A stretch of 64,000 nt of DNA, from positions 57,395 through 121,394 of the forward strand of contig NZ_AOIU01000003.1 in NCBI RefSeq assembly GCF_000337455.1, given 5' to 3'. The translations under genes were made by a program, and so were the position numbers. Shown here in pieces: positions 38,101 to 46,581 of the stretch (position 1 is the first letter of the stretch; each line of letters opens with the position of its first letter). The notes beneath the pieces were generated by a model. It made no database searches. It was given only the letters and a program-made list of their open reading frames with translations, and was not told where the DNA came from. Source of the stretch: Halosimplex carlsbadense 2-9-1 (GTDB lineage: Archaea > Halobacteriota > Halobacteria > Halobacteriales > Haloarculaceae).

Positions 38101-38306
38101 CTTGAACGATACGGACTGTTCAGCGCGCTGGTGCCCCGGACGGCGAACTGCCGGGGTGACCGACTGTCGACGCCGTCGCTCGGCGAGGCGGCGGGATAAA
38201 TAAAGGGGTGTGCGGGCCGATTCGGCCCCGGGTCACATGGGTCGTGGGCCGCGCGCTCGGCTTCGGGCAGGCCTGAGCTGTCGGCGAGGCGTCCGGACGG
38301 CCGCCG

Positions 38307-38484
38307 TCAGCGGCAGTCGCCGTCCGCGTTCACCCACTTGGCCCGTCGGATGTCGTACTTCCCACAGACCGGACAGGTGTGATACTGGATGTCGAACTGC
38401 GTCTCGCACCCGAGACACAGATACGGTAACGCCTCGGGCTTCGACAGCCCTGAAGCGCGTTTGGCCCGTTCCAAGACGCCCATC
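38307..38484 (-). CDS. Small zinc-ribbon protein
   Basis: A protein of about 58 residues starting MGVLERAKRASGLSK. It has YLCLGCETQFD and HTCPVCGKYDIRR, two CxxC pairs forming a compact zinc ribbon. A GTG at 38492 would add three residues. The architecture matches the conserved haloarchaeal mini zinc-finger proteins. The N-terminal helix is basic, so nucleic-acid binding is plausible. Confidence 0.7.
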
Positions 38485-38666
38485 GTGACCACATCCGTAC
38501 CAGGAACGCTCCCACTAAAAAGAGCGAGGATAGTTTACACCCGCCGAAAACGCTCCAGTCCGGCTCTACAGCCACTTTTGGCCGTGTTCTCGTCGACCCG
38601 GTTTCGCGGCCCGATCGACCCCGCTGGCACGCGTCGAACGAGCGGGTCGCGGGGACCGGCCGTCGC

Positions 38667-39053
38667 TCACTCGCCGTCGTCGCTCTCGTGGTCGTCCGCC
38701 TCGGTCACCGGGACGCGCGTCGGTCCGTCGTCGTTCTCGTGGCCGTCTCCGTGGCGGCGCTCGCCGTCGCCGCCGACCGGGAGCCGCTCGCGCATCTCGC
38801 TGGCGAGCGACTCGACGCGGTTGCGGACCGTCGAGGCCTCGTCCTCGAAGCGCTCGACGTTGCGCTCGACGGAGTGGACCCGGTCGCGCGGGATCTGTTT
38901 CATCAGGTCGTTGCCGTCGTCGTCGGTCCCGGACTTGAGCATCCAGTGGTCGCGCGCGTAGACGACCTCCTCGTTGTCGACCGTGACTTCGGTCGTGCCT
39001 TCCTCCGGGTCGTCGTAGACGATCGTCGCCTGGCCGAGTTCGATTTCGTCCAT
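38667..39053 (-). CDS. Conserved haloarchaeal protein, unknown function
   Basis: A 128-residue protein. The first half is compact (MDEIELGQATIVYDDPEEGT, then EVVYARDHWMLKSG). A helix follows (RVHSVERNVERFEDEASTVR), then a disordered acidic tail. No known domain is recognised. It is monocistronic, divergent from the FNT channel gene. Confidence 0.7.
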   Translation of the reverse strand: MDEIELGQATIVYDDPEEGTTEVTVDNEEVVYARDHWMLKSGTDDDGNDLMKQIPRDRVHSVERNVERFEDEASTVRNRVESLASEMRERLPVGGDGERRHGDGHENDDGPTRVPVTEADDHESDDGE

Positions 39054-39230
39054 ACCCGAGGTTGTGGTCCCAGGGGTTTACACCCGGCGACGCCGGACGC
39101 GGGCCCCCCGGTGGCCGCGACCGGGAACGGCGCGAGCCCCCGGCGGGACCCACCGCCCGCGAGCGCCCGCGAAGGTGCCCCATTCGATCGCCGGCCAGCG
39201 GCTTTTGCCCCCGGCGCCCCGATCGATCAC

Positions 39231-40016
39231 GTGGCGGAGCAACTGGATCCCGAGGAGATCTTCGAACGCGCCGTCGCGGAGGGCGAGCGCCGGCTCGACC
39301 AGTCGACGCTCGAACTCGCCTCTACGAGCTTCATCGCCGGCTTCACCGTCCTGTTCGGCGTCGTCGCGCTCGGTATCGTCGAAGGGCTCGTCGAACCGAC
39401 CGCCGGCCACGCCGCCCGAGTCGCCGGGGCGCTGGCCTTCGCGCCCGGGCTCGTCTTCCTCGTCGCCGGCCGGACGGAACTGTTCAACGAGAACTTCTCC
39501 GACCCCGCCGCCGCCGCGGTCGAACGCGGTACCTCCGCCGCCCCGTCGCTGCTTCGGCTGTGGACGCTCACGTTCGTCTTCAACCTCCTCGGTGGCTGCC
39601 TGCTGGCGCTCGTGTTCGCCGTCGAGGGCGCGATCCCACCGGCCGGGGCCGAGGCACTCGCGCGCTTCGCCGAGGAGACCGCGCACCGACCCGCAGGTAC
39701 GTGGTTCACCCGCGGCATCGCCGGCGGCGCGCTCGTGAGCCTGCTCTCTTTTCTCGTGGTCTCCGTCCGGAGCGACGGCAGCCGACTCTGGCTCGCCTAC
39801 GCCGTCGGCTTCATGCTCGCGCTCGGGCCGTTCGACCACGTCGTCGTCTCCATCCTCCACGTCGTCCTCGGGACGCTGCTCGGCGCGACGGTCGGTCCGG
39901 AACGCCTCGCCGCGATGACCGCCGTCGTCACCGCCGGCAACCTCGTCGGCGGTCTCGGCCTCGTCACCGTCACACACGTCACACAGGCGATGGGCGCCGA
40001 CGGGTCCGAGGAGTGA
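39231..40016 (+). CDS. Formate/nitrite transporter (FNT) family channel
   Basis: A 261-residue protein with six hydrophobic segments and the FNT helix-break motifs (AGRTELFNENFSDP near residue 83, LGPFDHVVVSILHVVLG near residue 203). The family are pentameric channels for formate, nitrite, hydrosulfide or lactate. The GTG start at 39231 is chosen because the upstream frame is antisense to the neighbouring gene. It is the last chromosomal gene before the integrated elements. Confidence 0.85.
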   Translation: MAEQLDPEEIFERAVAEGERRLDQSTLELASTSFIAGFTVLFGVVALGIVEGLVEPTAGHAARVAGALAFAPGLVFLVAGRTELFNENFSDPAAAAVERGTSAAPSLLRLWTLTFVFNLLGGCLLALVFAVEGAIPPAGAEALARFAEETAHRPAGTWFTRGIAGGALVSLLSFLVVSVRSDGSRLWLAYAVGFMLALGPFDHVVVSILHVVLGTLLGATVGPERLAAMTAVVTAGNLVGGLGLVTVTHVTQAMGADGSEE

Positions 40017-40354
40017 GACGACAGGTGTCCCGGACGACCGGAGTCCATCGGCGCGCGTGTGGGAGGGGTCGGGGGTCGGTCACGCGCCGACACCGAGACA
40101 CCGTCGTGGGCCGGTAAACACCGGCCTCGAGGAACTCAGGACTGACCCGTGTTAGACCTTGGCATGCGTTCTGGATACGTCGGGCGCGCTCTCGGAGACC
40201 GGTGTCGTCGCTCGACGGTCGGATGCGGTTCGGCCGAAAAGCGAGTCCGCCCTCCCCGAATTGAACGGGGGACTGCGGCGGGATAACAGGGTTGCATCGG
40301 GCCATCTGCTCGGCTTCCCCGACCGACGTCGTGGGTTCGCGGAGATGACAACCG
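40017..40354. other. Chromosome-element junction region
   Basis: About 340 bases without a gene. The left part is chromosomal sequence downstream of the FNT gene. From 40244 a copy of the 3' end of the tRNA-Tyr gene marks the left edge of the integrated elements, followed by the leader of integrase 1. I see nothing else that can be named. Confidence 0.5.
40244..40271. repeat. Outer attachment-site copy (tRNA-Tyr 3' end duplicate)
   Basis: These 28 bases, starting AGTCCGCCCTCCCCGA, match 58467-58494, the 3' end and T-arm of the tRNA-Tyr gene, at 27 of 28 positions. The rest of the tRNA is absent, so it is a non-functional fragment of the kind left by tRNA-targeting integrases. It lies about 85 bases before integrase 1. 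Confidence 0.85.
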
Positions 40355-41351
40355 ATGACGCAAAACCTCGAACTCATCGCACCACAGAAAGCGGTAGACC
40401 TCTACCTCGCTCAACGGGAAGACGACGCTTCTGAAAGGACCGTACAGGCTCACAGATACCGCCTCAAGCACTTCGTTCGCTGGTGTGGAGAGGAAGACCT
40501 CACCAATCTCAACGATCTCACTGGCCGTAGGCTGTACGAGTATCGGCTCTGGCGGAAGGATGACGGTGACCTCAACCCTGTCTCGCTTCGGACCCAACTC
40601 TCGACACTCCGTGCCTTCGTGCGGTTCTGTGAGAGCATCGACGCCGTCGAGTCAGGTACGCACGAGGAAATCCTGCTCCCGACCCTCGATGCCAACGACG
40701 ACGTCAAGGACGAGATGCTGGACGGAGAGCGGGCAGAGAAGATTCGGGAGTACCTCGAACGATTCGAGTACGCCTCTCGAAAGCACGTTCTGTTCGAGAT
40801 TTTCTGGGCCACTTCGATACGGATGGGAACCCTACACTCGCTCGATCTCGAAGACTTCCGCTTGGAGGAGCAGGCGCTCGCAATCCGTCATCGTCCCGAC
40901 GAGGGAACTGCACTCAAGAATGGAGAGCGGGCGGAGCGAATCATCGCCTTGCCAGAGCAGACGTGTGACGTCGTGAGCGACTGGATAGCCCACACCCGCC
41001 CTGACGTGAAGGACGACGACGGACGAGAGCCACTCGTGACGACGGAGCAAGGGCGTGTTAGTCAGAGCAACATCCGTGCCCTCGTGTACCACATCACCCG
41101 ACCCTGCTACTACGGTGAGTCCTGCTGTTGTGACGAGCAGTACCCCTACTCCTACGCCAGCAAGTGCGAGCAGTCACGGAGTCCCCACTGCTTGCGGAAG
41201 GGGAGCCTCACCCATCTCTTGGAACGACGTGCCAAAGCAGGTCGTCTCTGATAGGGCAGACGTCTCGCCCGACGTTCTTGACAAGCATTACAACAAGATG
41301 ACCGAGGAGGAGAAGATGGAGCAACGGCGGGAGTACCTCGACTCGATGTGA
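40355..41351 (+). pseudogene. Tyrosine recombinase (integrase 1), frameshifted
   Basis: The ATG at 40355 opens a 298-residue frame ending at the stop near 41252. It keeps the core-binding domain, catalytic Arg156 (SIRMGTLHSLDL), a Cys-rich insert ([12 protein letters not shown]) and the H278-C-L-R281 box. The expected C-terminus with the nucleophile Tyr (VLDKHYNK) lies one base over and ends at 41351. A single-base shift near 41215-41235 separates them. The second integrase in this window shows the intact order. Unless a programmed frameshift operates, the enzyme lacks its active Tyr. Confidence 0.8.
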
Positions 41352-41712
41352 CCGCCCGATTGTCATAGGATTATATGGGGGGTGAAGGGACTGGTAGACC
41401 ACCCCTCTTTGAATGACAGACAACAGAAATAACACAGTGGAGTTTTAAGAGTATTTAGTGTCCGCGTTTGTCTAGAGAAAGTGCATCAAATCGCCTCTGT
41501 GTACAGAAAATCGGGTTAGAACTGGTCGCCATCTTTAAGTATGATACTAACCAATAGTAGTGTAAGGAAGTCAGAAAGGTATCGCTCGATGAGTAGCCAC
41601 TTCTCCTGCTGAGGGTATCCGTATAGCGGTGGTTTGAGCAGTGGGTCTGGCAGTCACGAGACTGTTCAGCACGGCTCTTGAGCGATGAGTCTGGCTTGTG
41701 AGGTAACACAAT
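41352..41712. other. AT-rich gene-free region in the distal element
   Basis: About 360 bases downstream of integrase 1 with no credible gene. It begins with repeat copy a and becomes AT-rich (TTTTAAGAGTATTTAG near 41444, TTTAAGTATGATAC near 41534), and may contain the promoter of the 217-residue gene or a replication origin. No iteron array beyond the 22-base repeat is visible. Confidence 0.4.
41356..41377 (-). repeat. 22-base element repeat, copy a (inverted)
   Basis: Reads on the minus strand as CATATAATCC followed by TATGACAATCGG, five bases after the integrase 1 stop. It is one of four near-identical copies, all inside the distal element and all at gene borders. This one faces the opposite way to the other three. 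Confidence 0.75.
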
Positions 41713-42366
41713 ATGCAACGAAACAGCAACGCCTCTGGCAATCAAGAGGACAGGGAATCGTCCGACGAGGACGTGGATACAGACACAGCGAAAGCCGTAA
41801 CCGATGGAGGGCAACCGCTCGCCTTAGAGGAGCGACTCGACACTGGCTCGAAGTCGTGGGGTGATGTCCAGAAGGACAAGCATCAGTACGACCATCAGCC
41901 GAGTTTCCCGCCCTGCTCGACGGCTCGGACGACGCTATACGCACGAGATGCAGACGGGGATATGGAGGAGCGATACGAGGTGTTCTTCCGCCTGCAACAC
42001 GGTCGTCAACACCCATACGAGCGACGGTCGAACGGTTACAGCGAGGGATGGGATGGCCAGAAGGTCCGACAGGAAGACGTCTGGAAGTTCTGCCGAGCGC
42101 ACATCATCCTCTCACGAGCAGATGTCAACGGTCCCGTTAAAGAGTGGGCTGTCCAGAAGGTGATGGCCGAAGACCTGCAAGGATTCAGTCGGTACTACGA
42201 GGGTATCGATGGGGCCAGTATCGGCTTCGCTACCCTCTACAAGTACGACGATGTGGAGATGGCGAATGACTCCTATCTCGTGGAGGAAGCCGAGAAAATG
42301 CTCGGTATCGATGGCGAGAAGTTGATGGACTACGTCTGGCGAAAGTACGGGAGTGACGTGCGATGA
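41713..42366 (+). CDS. Element-encoded protein of unknown function (217 residues)
   Basis: A 217-residue soluble protein. An acidic N-terminus is followed by a compact region with RLQHGRQHPYERRSNGYSEG and WDGQKVRQEDVWKFCRAHI. I do not recognise the family. The stop overlaps the PrimPol start (ATGA), so the two are translated together and it probably helps in replication. GC is lower than in chromosomal genes. Confidence 0.65.
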   Translation: MQRNSNASGNQEDRESSDEDVDTDTAKAVTDGGQPLALEERLDTGSKSWGDVQKDKHQYDHQPSFPPCSTARTTLYARDADGDMEERYEVFFRLQHGRQHPYERRSNGYSEGWDGQKVRQEDVWKFCRAHIILSRADVNGPVKEWAVQKVMAEDLQGFSRYYEGIDGASIGFATLYKYDDVEMANDSYLVEEAEKMLGIDGEKLMDYVWRKYGSDVR

Positions 42367-43307
42367 GTCGCTTTGACTTCACCTTCCAGCAGGACAGTGA
42401 GGATAACACAGGTGGTGGTGACCGTTTCCCCAGTCGCCTGAAGGAACACGACCAGTGGCTCGTGACTCAGGACAAGAAGCCAATCGTTCCATCCGAGGGG
42501 TGGCAGAAGTCGGTGAATCAACTCGCTTTCACCGAGGCGCAGAGCAAGGCCGAACAACTCGGTGGAGCAGTGGCCTTCTGCTTCACCGAGGGCGGTCCCT
42601 TCATCGGATTCGACCTCGACGATGTGAAGGAAGGCGGTGAGTTTACGAACGAGGCACTGGGTATCGTGGAACGACTTGACTCCTACACCGAGGTATCGAG
42701 TTCGGGAACAGGGCTACACATCATCGCAGAAGGCGATCACTCGGACGACCACAAGCATCGCGGCGACTTATCGGAGGTAGGACATCTCGAAGTGTACGAC
42801 GAGAGCCGGTATTTCGCCCTGACCGGAGATGTGTACGGTGGCTTCACATCGGTCGAGAGTAGGTCCACAGTGGTCCGAGAAGTGCAGGACGACCATCTCC
42901 CCGAAAGCCAGAAGTTTTCCTTCACGGGTCAGCAAAAGCCTGTGAGTGAGCAGGGGTTCGACGGAGGAAAGACGGGTGCAACTCCCGAGCAGGTACGCCG
43001 AACCATCGAGGAGTATGGTAAATGTAGGCATACAGATGTCGACCACACTCGTGTTATTCACTGGTGGAGAGGACAGAATGGGATGAAGACCTCTGCCTCC
43101 GAAGCGGATATGGCCTTCATCGAGCAACTATACTTCTGGTGTCAGGGTGACCAGCAGTTGATGGATGAGTGCTTCCGTACCTCTGGCCGGATGCGTCCGA
43201 AGTGGGACGAGGTGCATTACTCAAATGGAGACACCTATGGCGAGAGGCACATTCGAATCGCCTGTCGGAGAGGAGATGACGAGTTCGATGGGAGGTATGT
43301 ACAGTAA
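42363..43307 (+). CDS. PrimPol-type replication protein
   Basis: A 314-residue protein. The N-terminal archaeo-eukaryotic primase-polymerase core shows D84-L-D86 (IGFDLDDV), the Ser-x-His motif with His119 (SGTGLHII) and the segment EVYDESRYFALTG. The C-terminus (ADMAFIEQLYFWCQGD, then DECFRTSGRMRPKWDEV) is the helical bundle found after such cores in NrS-1-like polymerases and plasmid primases. It would prime or copy the element's DNA. It is short, without a helicase domain. Confidence 0.75.
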   Translation: MSRFDFTFQQDSEDNTGGGDRFPSRLKEHDQWLVTQDKKPIVPSEGWQKSVNQLAFTEAQSKAEQLGGAVAFCFTEGGPFIGFDLDDVKEGGEFTNEALGIVERLDSYTEVSSSGTGLHIIAEGDHSDDHKHRGDLSEVGHLEVYDESRYFALTGDVYGGFTSVESRSTVVREVQDDHLPESQKFSFTGQQKPVSEQGFDGGKTGATPEQVRRTIEEYGKCRHTDVDHTRVIHWWRGQNGMKTSASEADMAFIEQLYFWCQGDQQLMDECFRTSGRMRPKWDEVHYSNGDTYGERHIRIACRRGDDEFDGRYVQ

Positions 43308-43384
43308 GAGAGATCGCTCAATCCTGTGGAGACCACCCACACACACTACTGTGATATTCCGCCTGTTCTCATCGCCCAACCCTT

Positions 43385-43406
43385 CATATAACCCTATGAC
43401 AATCGG
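43385..43406 (+). repeat. 22-base element repeat, copy b
   Basis: CATATAACCC followed by TATGACAATCGG, about 80 bases after the PrimPol stop and 14 bases before the duplicated PrimPol fragment. A pyrimidine-rich run (ATCGCCCAACCCTT) precedes it, as in the other copies. Confidence 0.75.
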
Positions 43407-43419
43407 GTGGAGTCCGGAT

Positions 43420-43623
43420 ATGTTCTTTATGAATCAACTCTACTACTGGTGCAAGAGCAACCAACAGTTGATGGACGAGTGTTTCCGAGCCTCTGGCGGG
43501 GTGCGTCCGAAGTGGGACGAGGTACACGCCTCTGACGGAGCCACGTACGGGAAGATGACCATAGAGAAGGTCTGTCGAACGAACAGCGACACCTTCGGAG
43601 GGAGGTACGTGGAGAGGGGATAG
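43420..43623 (+). pseudogene. Second, truncated copy of the PrimPol C-terminal domain
   Basis: About 67 codons in one frame (MFFMNQLYYWCKSNQQLMDE, then CFRASGGVRPKWDEVHASDG) align end to end with the last 67 residues of the PrimPol protein, about 60 percent identical by eye. Homology begins at the shared CGGATATG just after repeat b. The copy lacks the whole catalytic core. The divergence shows it came from a related gene, not a recent tandem duplication. It might still be expressed as a small domain protein. Confidence 0.65.
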
Positions 43624-43730
43624 GTGTTCGAGAGGGTTTTATCCGTCACACCCCACCCGTGTTATCTCGTCGGTTATCAACCGAAGTACACGGGGTGTTT
43701 TCCATATACGGCATTTCTCGTCAAACCCAC

Positions 43731-43752
43731 CATATAACACTATGACAATTGG
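43731..43752 (+). repeat. 22-base element repeat, copy c
   Basis: CATATAACAC followed by TATGACAATTGG, about 110 bases after the fragment's stop. An additional block, CCACCCGTGTTATCTCG (43653-43669), also found before copy d, precedes it. The DUF268 gene ends six bases to the right on the other strand. Confidence 0.75.
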
Positions 43753-43757
43753 AGATG

Positions 43758-44609
43758 CTACTTTGTGAACTCAAACAAACCGCAGGCATACTCTTGCTTT
43801 TCCAATTCTTCAGGAGAGGGAGACTTGACGAATTCTCCATCGATTACACCATCAAGCCTTTCGAGTTCTAACTCCTCAAATTGGTCCAGAACTGTATACG
43901 GTGAAAGAACCCTATGGGCATTGAATTCAACTCGCTCTTGGCCAACTGGTACAGAAAAATATAGTTTTCCGTTCTTTTGTAGGACCCTCTGAATACTATC
44001 CATAAATTTCGTATGTCCTTCTGGGTCAATTGGGTCCCCATATCTTCCCAAACCAAAGTGCTCCGCTGCGTGTAAAGATGATATTGATTCTACCGAATTA
44101 TCCTCGAATTGGTCTAATTTGGTTGCGTCGTCCTGTATGAATTCCAATCCTTGTACATTGGAATCCAAGGATCTGATATCAATCACAGTCACATCCCGGA
44201 ATACTAACAAATGTGATACAAATCCATCAATCTTTGACCCGATGTCATAATGTTCTTCTGGATTTTCCTTCCGAATCCTTTTTGCAGCCCACAAATCTTG
44301 GTGGAAGTAATGTCCCGATGCTGTTCCTGCACCTTGATCAATGTGTGTTAGCATCGGAGTGTAGTTGGATATGGGTATTGCCGAGTCACCCGATTTCTCT
44401 CGATATTTTCTGATATCACGATAATATCCCGGCAATCTATTCAGACTCACAACTAATTCAGGGATTGAAATCCCAAAATTCCCGAGTTTGTCAAGTTTCA
44501 GTCCGAAATATAAGCGACGTTTCCATCCCATAAGACGAAATGAACTCTCATCCGTAATTAGTCCACTGAACCGCAGAATAGCACGGTTAGGGTCCACAGG
44601 AACTTCCAT
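43758..44609 (-). CDS. DUF268 methyltransferase-like protein (low-GC cargo)
   Basis: A 283-residue protein with the DUF268 pattern: GHYFHQDLWAAKRI, HYDIGSKIDGFVSHLLVF, VIDIRSLDSN, SSLHAAEHFGLGRYGDPID and KLYFSVPVGQERVEFNAHRV. These correspond to a SAM-binding fold, and relatives lie in surface-polysaccharide loci. Base composition is far richer in AT than anything nearby, so it was acquired from a low-GC source. It is bracketed, with rnhA, by repeats c and d. Its target is unknown; glycan modification of cell surface or virion is a guess. Confidence 0.75.
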   Translation of the reverse strand: MEVPVDPNRAILRFSGLITDESSFRLMGWKRRLYFGLKLDKLGNFGISIPELVVSLNRLPGYYRDIRKYREKSGDSAIPISNYTPMLTHIDQGAGTASGHYFHQDLWAAKRIRKENPEEHYDIGSKIDGFVSHLLVFRDVTVIDIRSLDSNVQGLEFIQDDATKLDQFEDNSVESISSLHAAEHFGLGRYGDPIDPEGHTKFMDSIQRVLQKNGKLYFSVPVGQERVEFNAHRVLSPYTVLDQFEELELERLDGVIDGEFVKSPSPEELEKQEYACGLFEFTK

Positions 44610-44637
44610 ACAGTGCCTATGCCGAGGTCTGGCACAC

Positions 44638-45036
44638 TCAGTTGGAGAAGGCTTGGTCCACCAACTCGTCGGCTTCCCAGTTCTCCTCTCGTGGAATGTG
44701 CTGTATCTCGAATTGCTCGAACTCGTTAGCCAACTCCTGCACGCGGTCGCGCAGTGGACGGAGTTCTGGCTGGTTCACCCCATACTCGCCACGAACTTGC
44801 TTCACGATTACCTCGGAGTCGCCCCTCGCTTCGACCTCGGTGCATCTCTTCTCGGAGGCGACTTCCAGCCCTCGGATCAGGGCGTGATACTCGGTTCGGT
44901 TGTTGGTCGATTCTCCGATGTGGTCGTTCCCTTCCTTGGTCCAGTCATCAGTCTCTACGATGTACCCGATCGCCGAGGGACCGGGATTATCTGGTCGAGT
45001 CCCTCCGTCGAAGTGGATGACAGCAGGTGTGGTCAT
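44638..45036 (-). CDS. rnhA: Ribonuclease HI
   Basis: A protein of about 132 residues with the RNase H fold. Acidic active-site residues are seen in VIHFDGGTRPDN, NNRTEYHALIRGL, EARGDSEVIVKQV and NWEADELVDQA (DEDD set). It removes RNA from RNA-DNA hybrids, which fits primer removal beside a PrimPol. ATG 45036 or GTG 45042 are both possible starts. The archaeal type resembles the RNase HI of haloarchaea. Confidence 0.88.
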   Translation of the reverse strand: MTTPAVIHFDGGTRPDNPGPSAIGYIVETDDWTKEGNDHIGESTNNRTEYHALIRGLEVASEKRCTEVEARGDSEVIVKQVRGEYGVNQPELRPLRDRVQELANEFEQFEIQHIPREENWEADELVDQAFSN

Positions 45037-45120
45037 CTCCACCCACCACCTGTGTTATCTCGCCTGTTCATCACTCGATACGTGGTACTCTGGATTTCGG
45101 TTTGCATCACTAATTCTCCT

Positions 45121-45142
45121 CATATAATACTATGACAATCGG
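45121..45142 (+). repeat. 22-base element repeat, copy d
   Basis: CATATAATAC followed by TATGACAATCGG, about 80 bases outside the rnhA start. CCACCTGTGTTATCTCG (45047-45063) precedes it, matching the block before copy c. No gene follows on the right before the inner attachment site. Confidence 0.75.
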
Positions 45143-45466
45143 GCGGATTCCGAGACTTCCACGCAGTCATAAAAGCGCATATGCTTGATGGCATATCTCA
45201 CCAATCTCCTGAGTCGGGGTGGCCTACTTCTGTGGAGCGATTTTCACGCGCTTTTAAAAAGAAAACACGCCGCCCAACACCTGTACCCTCGAATGACGGC
45301 AGTACGCGATTTCGGGCCGAAAGTTTCTAGTTTCCCCGATACGTTCGGCTATACGCGAACGCACGACGGCGGTTACCCGAGTTCGGTGACCTGTTCAACC
45401 CAAACGGGGCGAGACGGAATCGCACGATAGCGTGACTCCTCTCGGCTCCGAATCGTTCGGTGAGAA
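45143..45466. other. Gene-free right end of the distal element
   Basis: About 320 bases between repeat d and the inner attachment core. The only open frame (from 45185, 81 codons) has no sensible composition. Nothing else stands out apart from a short AT-rich stretch near 45240-45265. Confidence 0.4.
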
Positions 45467-45481
45467 AGTCCGCCCTCCCCG
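45467..45481. repeat. Inner attachment-site core
   Basis: AGTCCGCCCTCCCCG, identical to the core at 40244 and to the 3' end of the tRNA-Tyr gene at 58467. Only these 15 bases are conserved here; the T-loop part has diverged or was outside the exchanged segment. It separates the distal element from the provirus and lies about 55 bases from the integrase 2 stop. Confidence 0.75.
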
Positions 45482-45537
45482 TACTGGGGTATCTCCTCGC
45501 CGATGCGTCTCCGTGGTCAACTTGGTGGGGTCGAATC

Positions 45538-46581
45538 TCATAGGTCGAACAACCTCCGCCGCTGCTCCGCCTTCTGACGCTTGCTCCGCCGGTCGTAGTG
45601 CTTATCCAGAATGTCCTCGCTGGCGTCCATCCGGTCGGACACCAGCGACCGGTCCTCGTCGGCCAGTCGGTGCGCGGTCACCCGGCCGCTCCGCACGTCG
45701 TGGGGCGACCGCGACGATGGGCACGTACTCATCTTTGAGTAGTGGGCCGCCTCGCACTCGTCGGGGTCCCGGTCGTGCGGGCACCCCTCGCCGCGCCAGC
45801 ACGGGCGAGTCACCCGATACAGCGTATCCCGGCACGCCGACACCGACACCCGGCCGTTCCGGGTCGTGACGAGCGGCGCGCGCCCATGCTCGTCGGTCAC
45901 CTTGTCGCGGCGGTCCTGAATGTAGTCGTCCAGCACGTCCGCGGCGTGACCGCTGATCGCGTTCCACCGCTCGCTCTTCTCCTTATTCTTGAGCGGGGTG
46001 TCCGTCTCCGGCCGGTGGACGAAATGAATCGCCGGCCCATCGGCGCGGGGACGCTCACCCTCCAGGTCGAGATCTCCCAAGTCGAGCGCACTGAGGGCGC
46101 CCACTCGACAGCCCGTATGCCAGAGTAGCAGGACGATAATGTGGCGCCGACTCGCGTACTCGAAGCGCTCCAGATAGTCGACGATCTCGACGGCCCGGTC
46201 CGGGTCGAGCGTGCTATCACTCACGTCCGCCTCGCCGTCCATCCGGGGGAGCGGTACCTGATCGAATAGCTCCTCGGGCACGGCGTCGATATCACCGCAG
46301 AAGCGGAGGAACGCCCGGAGGGTCGCCATGTCACCGCGGAGGGTGACCGTCGCGAGTTCCTCGCCGGAGTACCCGCCTTCGCGTCGCCAGACCCGATAGG
46401 CGTACAGATCCCGACCGGACAGCTCATTCAGGTTCGCGATGCCTTCCTCGTCGCACCAAGCGACGAACGCGCGGAGTCGATACTTCTGCCCGTCGAGCGT
46501 CTGGTCCGCGGCATCGTCGCGGGCTTCGAGGTACAGGTCGACCGCCTCCGACGGAGAGAGAGGTTCGAGTTGCGCGCTCAC
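45538..46581 (-). CDS. Tyrosine recombinase (integrase 2), provirus
   Basis: A 347-residue integrase. It has a core-binding domain to about residue 110, then the catalytic domain with Arg159 (HTGCRVGALSALDL), H294-D-V-R297 and nucleophile Tyr329 (DILDKHYDRRS). A Cys-rich insert (C261, C267, C275, C287) precedes the HxxR box, as in integrase 1, and may bind zinc. Length and order fit the SNJ2-type haloviral integrases. The GTG start overlaps the stop of the upstream zinc protein (GTGA). Confidence 0.9.
   Translation of the reverse strand: MSAQLEPLSPSEAVDLYLEARDDAADQTLDGQKYRLRAFVAWCDEEGIANLNELSGRDLYAYRVWRREGGYSGEELATVTLRGDMATLRAFLRFCGDIDAVPEELFDQVPLPRMDGEADVSDSTLDPDRAVEIVDYLERFEYASRRHIIVLLLWHTGCRVGALSALDLGDLDLEGERPRADGPAIHFVHRPETDTPLKNKEKSERWNAISGHAADVLDDYIQDRRDKVTDEHGRAPLVTTRNGRVSVSACRDTLYRVTRPCWRGEGCPHDRDPDECEAAHYSKMSTCPSSRSPHDVRSGRVTAHRLADEDRSLVSDRMDASEDILDKHYDRRSKRQKAEQRRRLFDL

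Larger units (their letters stand above)
40244..45481. mobile_element. Distal integrated element (cryptic plasmid/virus remnant, 5.2 kb)
   Basis: The segment is bounded by two copies of the 15-base attachment core. It carries a broken integrase, a 217-residue gene, a PrimPol-type gene, a truncated second copy of that gene's C-terminus, a low-GC DUF268 gene and RNase HI. Base composition is visibly lower in GC than the host. The integrase frameshift suggests it cannot excise by itself. No structural virus genes are seen, so a small integrated plasmid is as likely as a virus. Confidence 0.7.

Noticed and set aside
40244..40271. A second tRNA gene
   Set aside because: Only the 3' arm is present, with no anticodon or D-arm; it is an attachment remnant.
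41356..45142. CRISPR array
   Set aside because: Four repeats with spacings from about 300 to 2000 bases, containing genes and in mixed orientation, do not form a repeat-spacer array, and no cas genes are present.
43385..45142. The 22-base repeats as TATA promoters
   Set aside because: They contain TATAA, but copies a, c and d do not point towards any gene start.
45185..45430. An 81-codon frame at the right end of the distal element
   Set aside because: It has no homology signature, no start context and atypical residues; likely chance.
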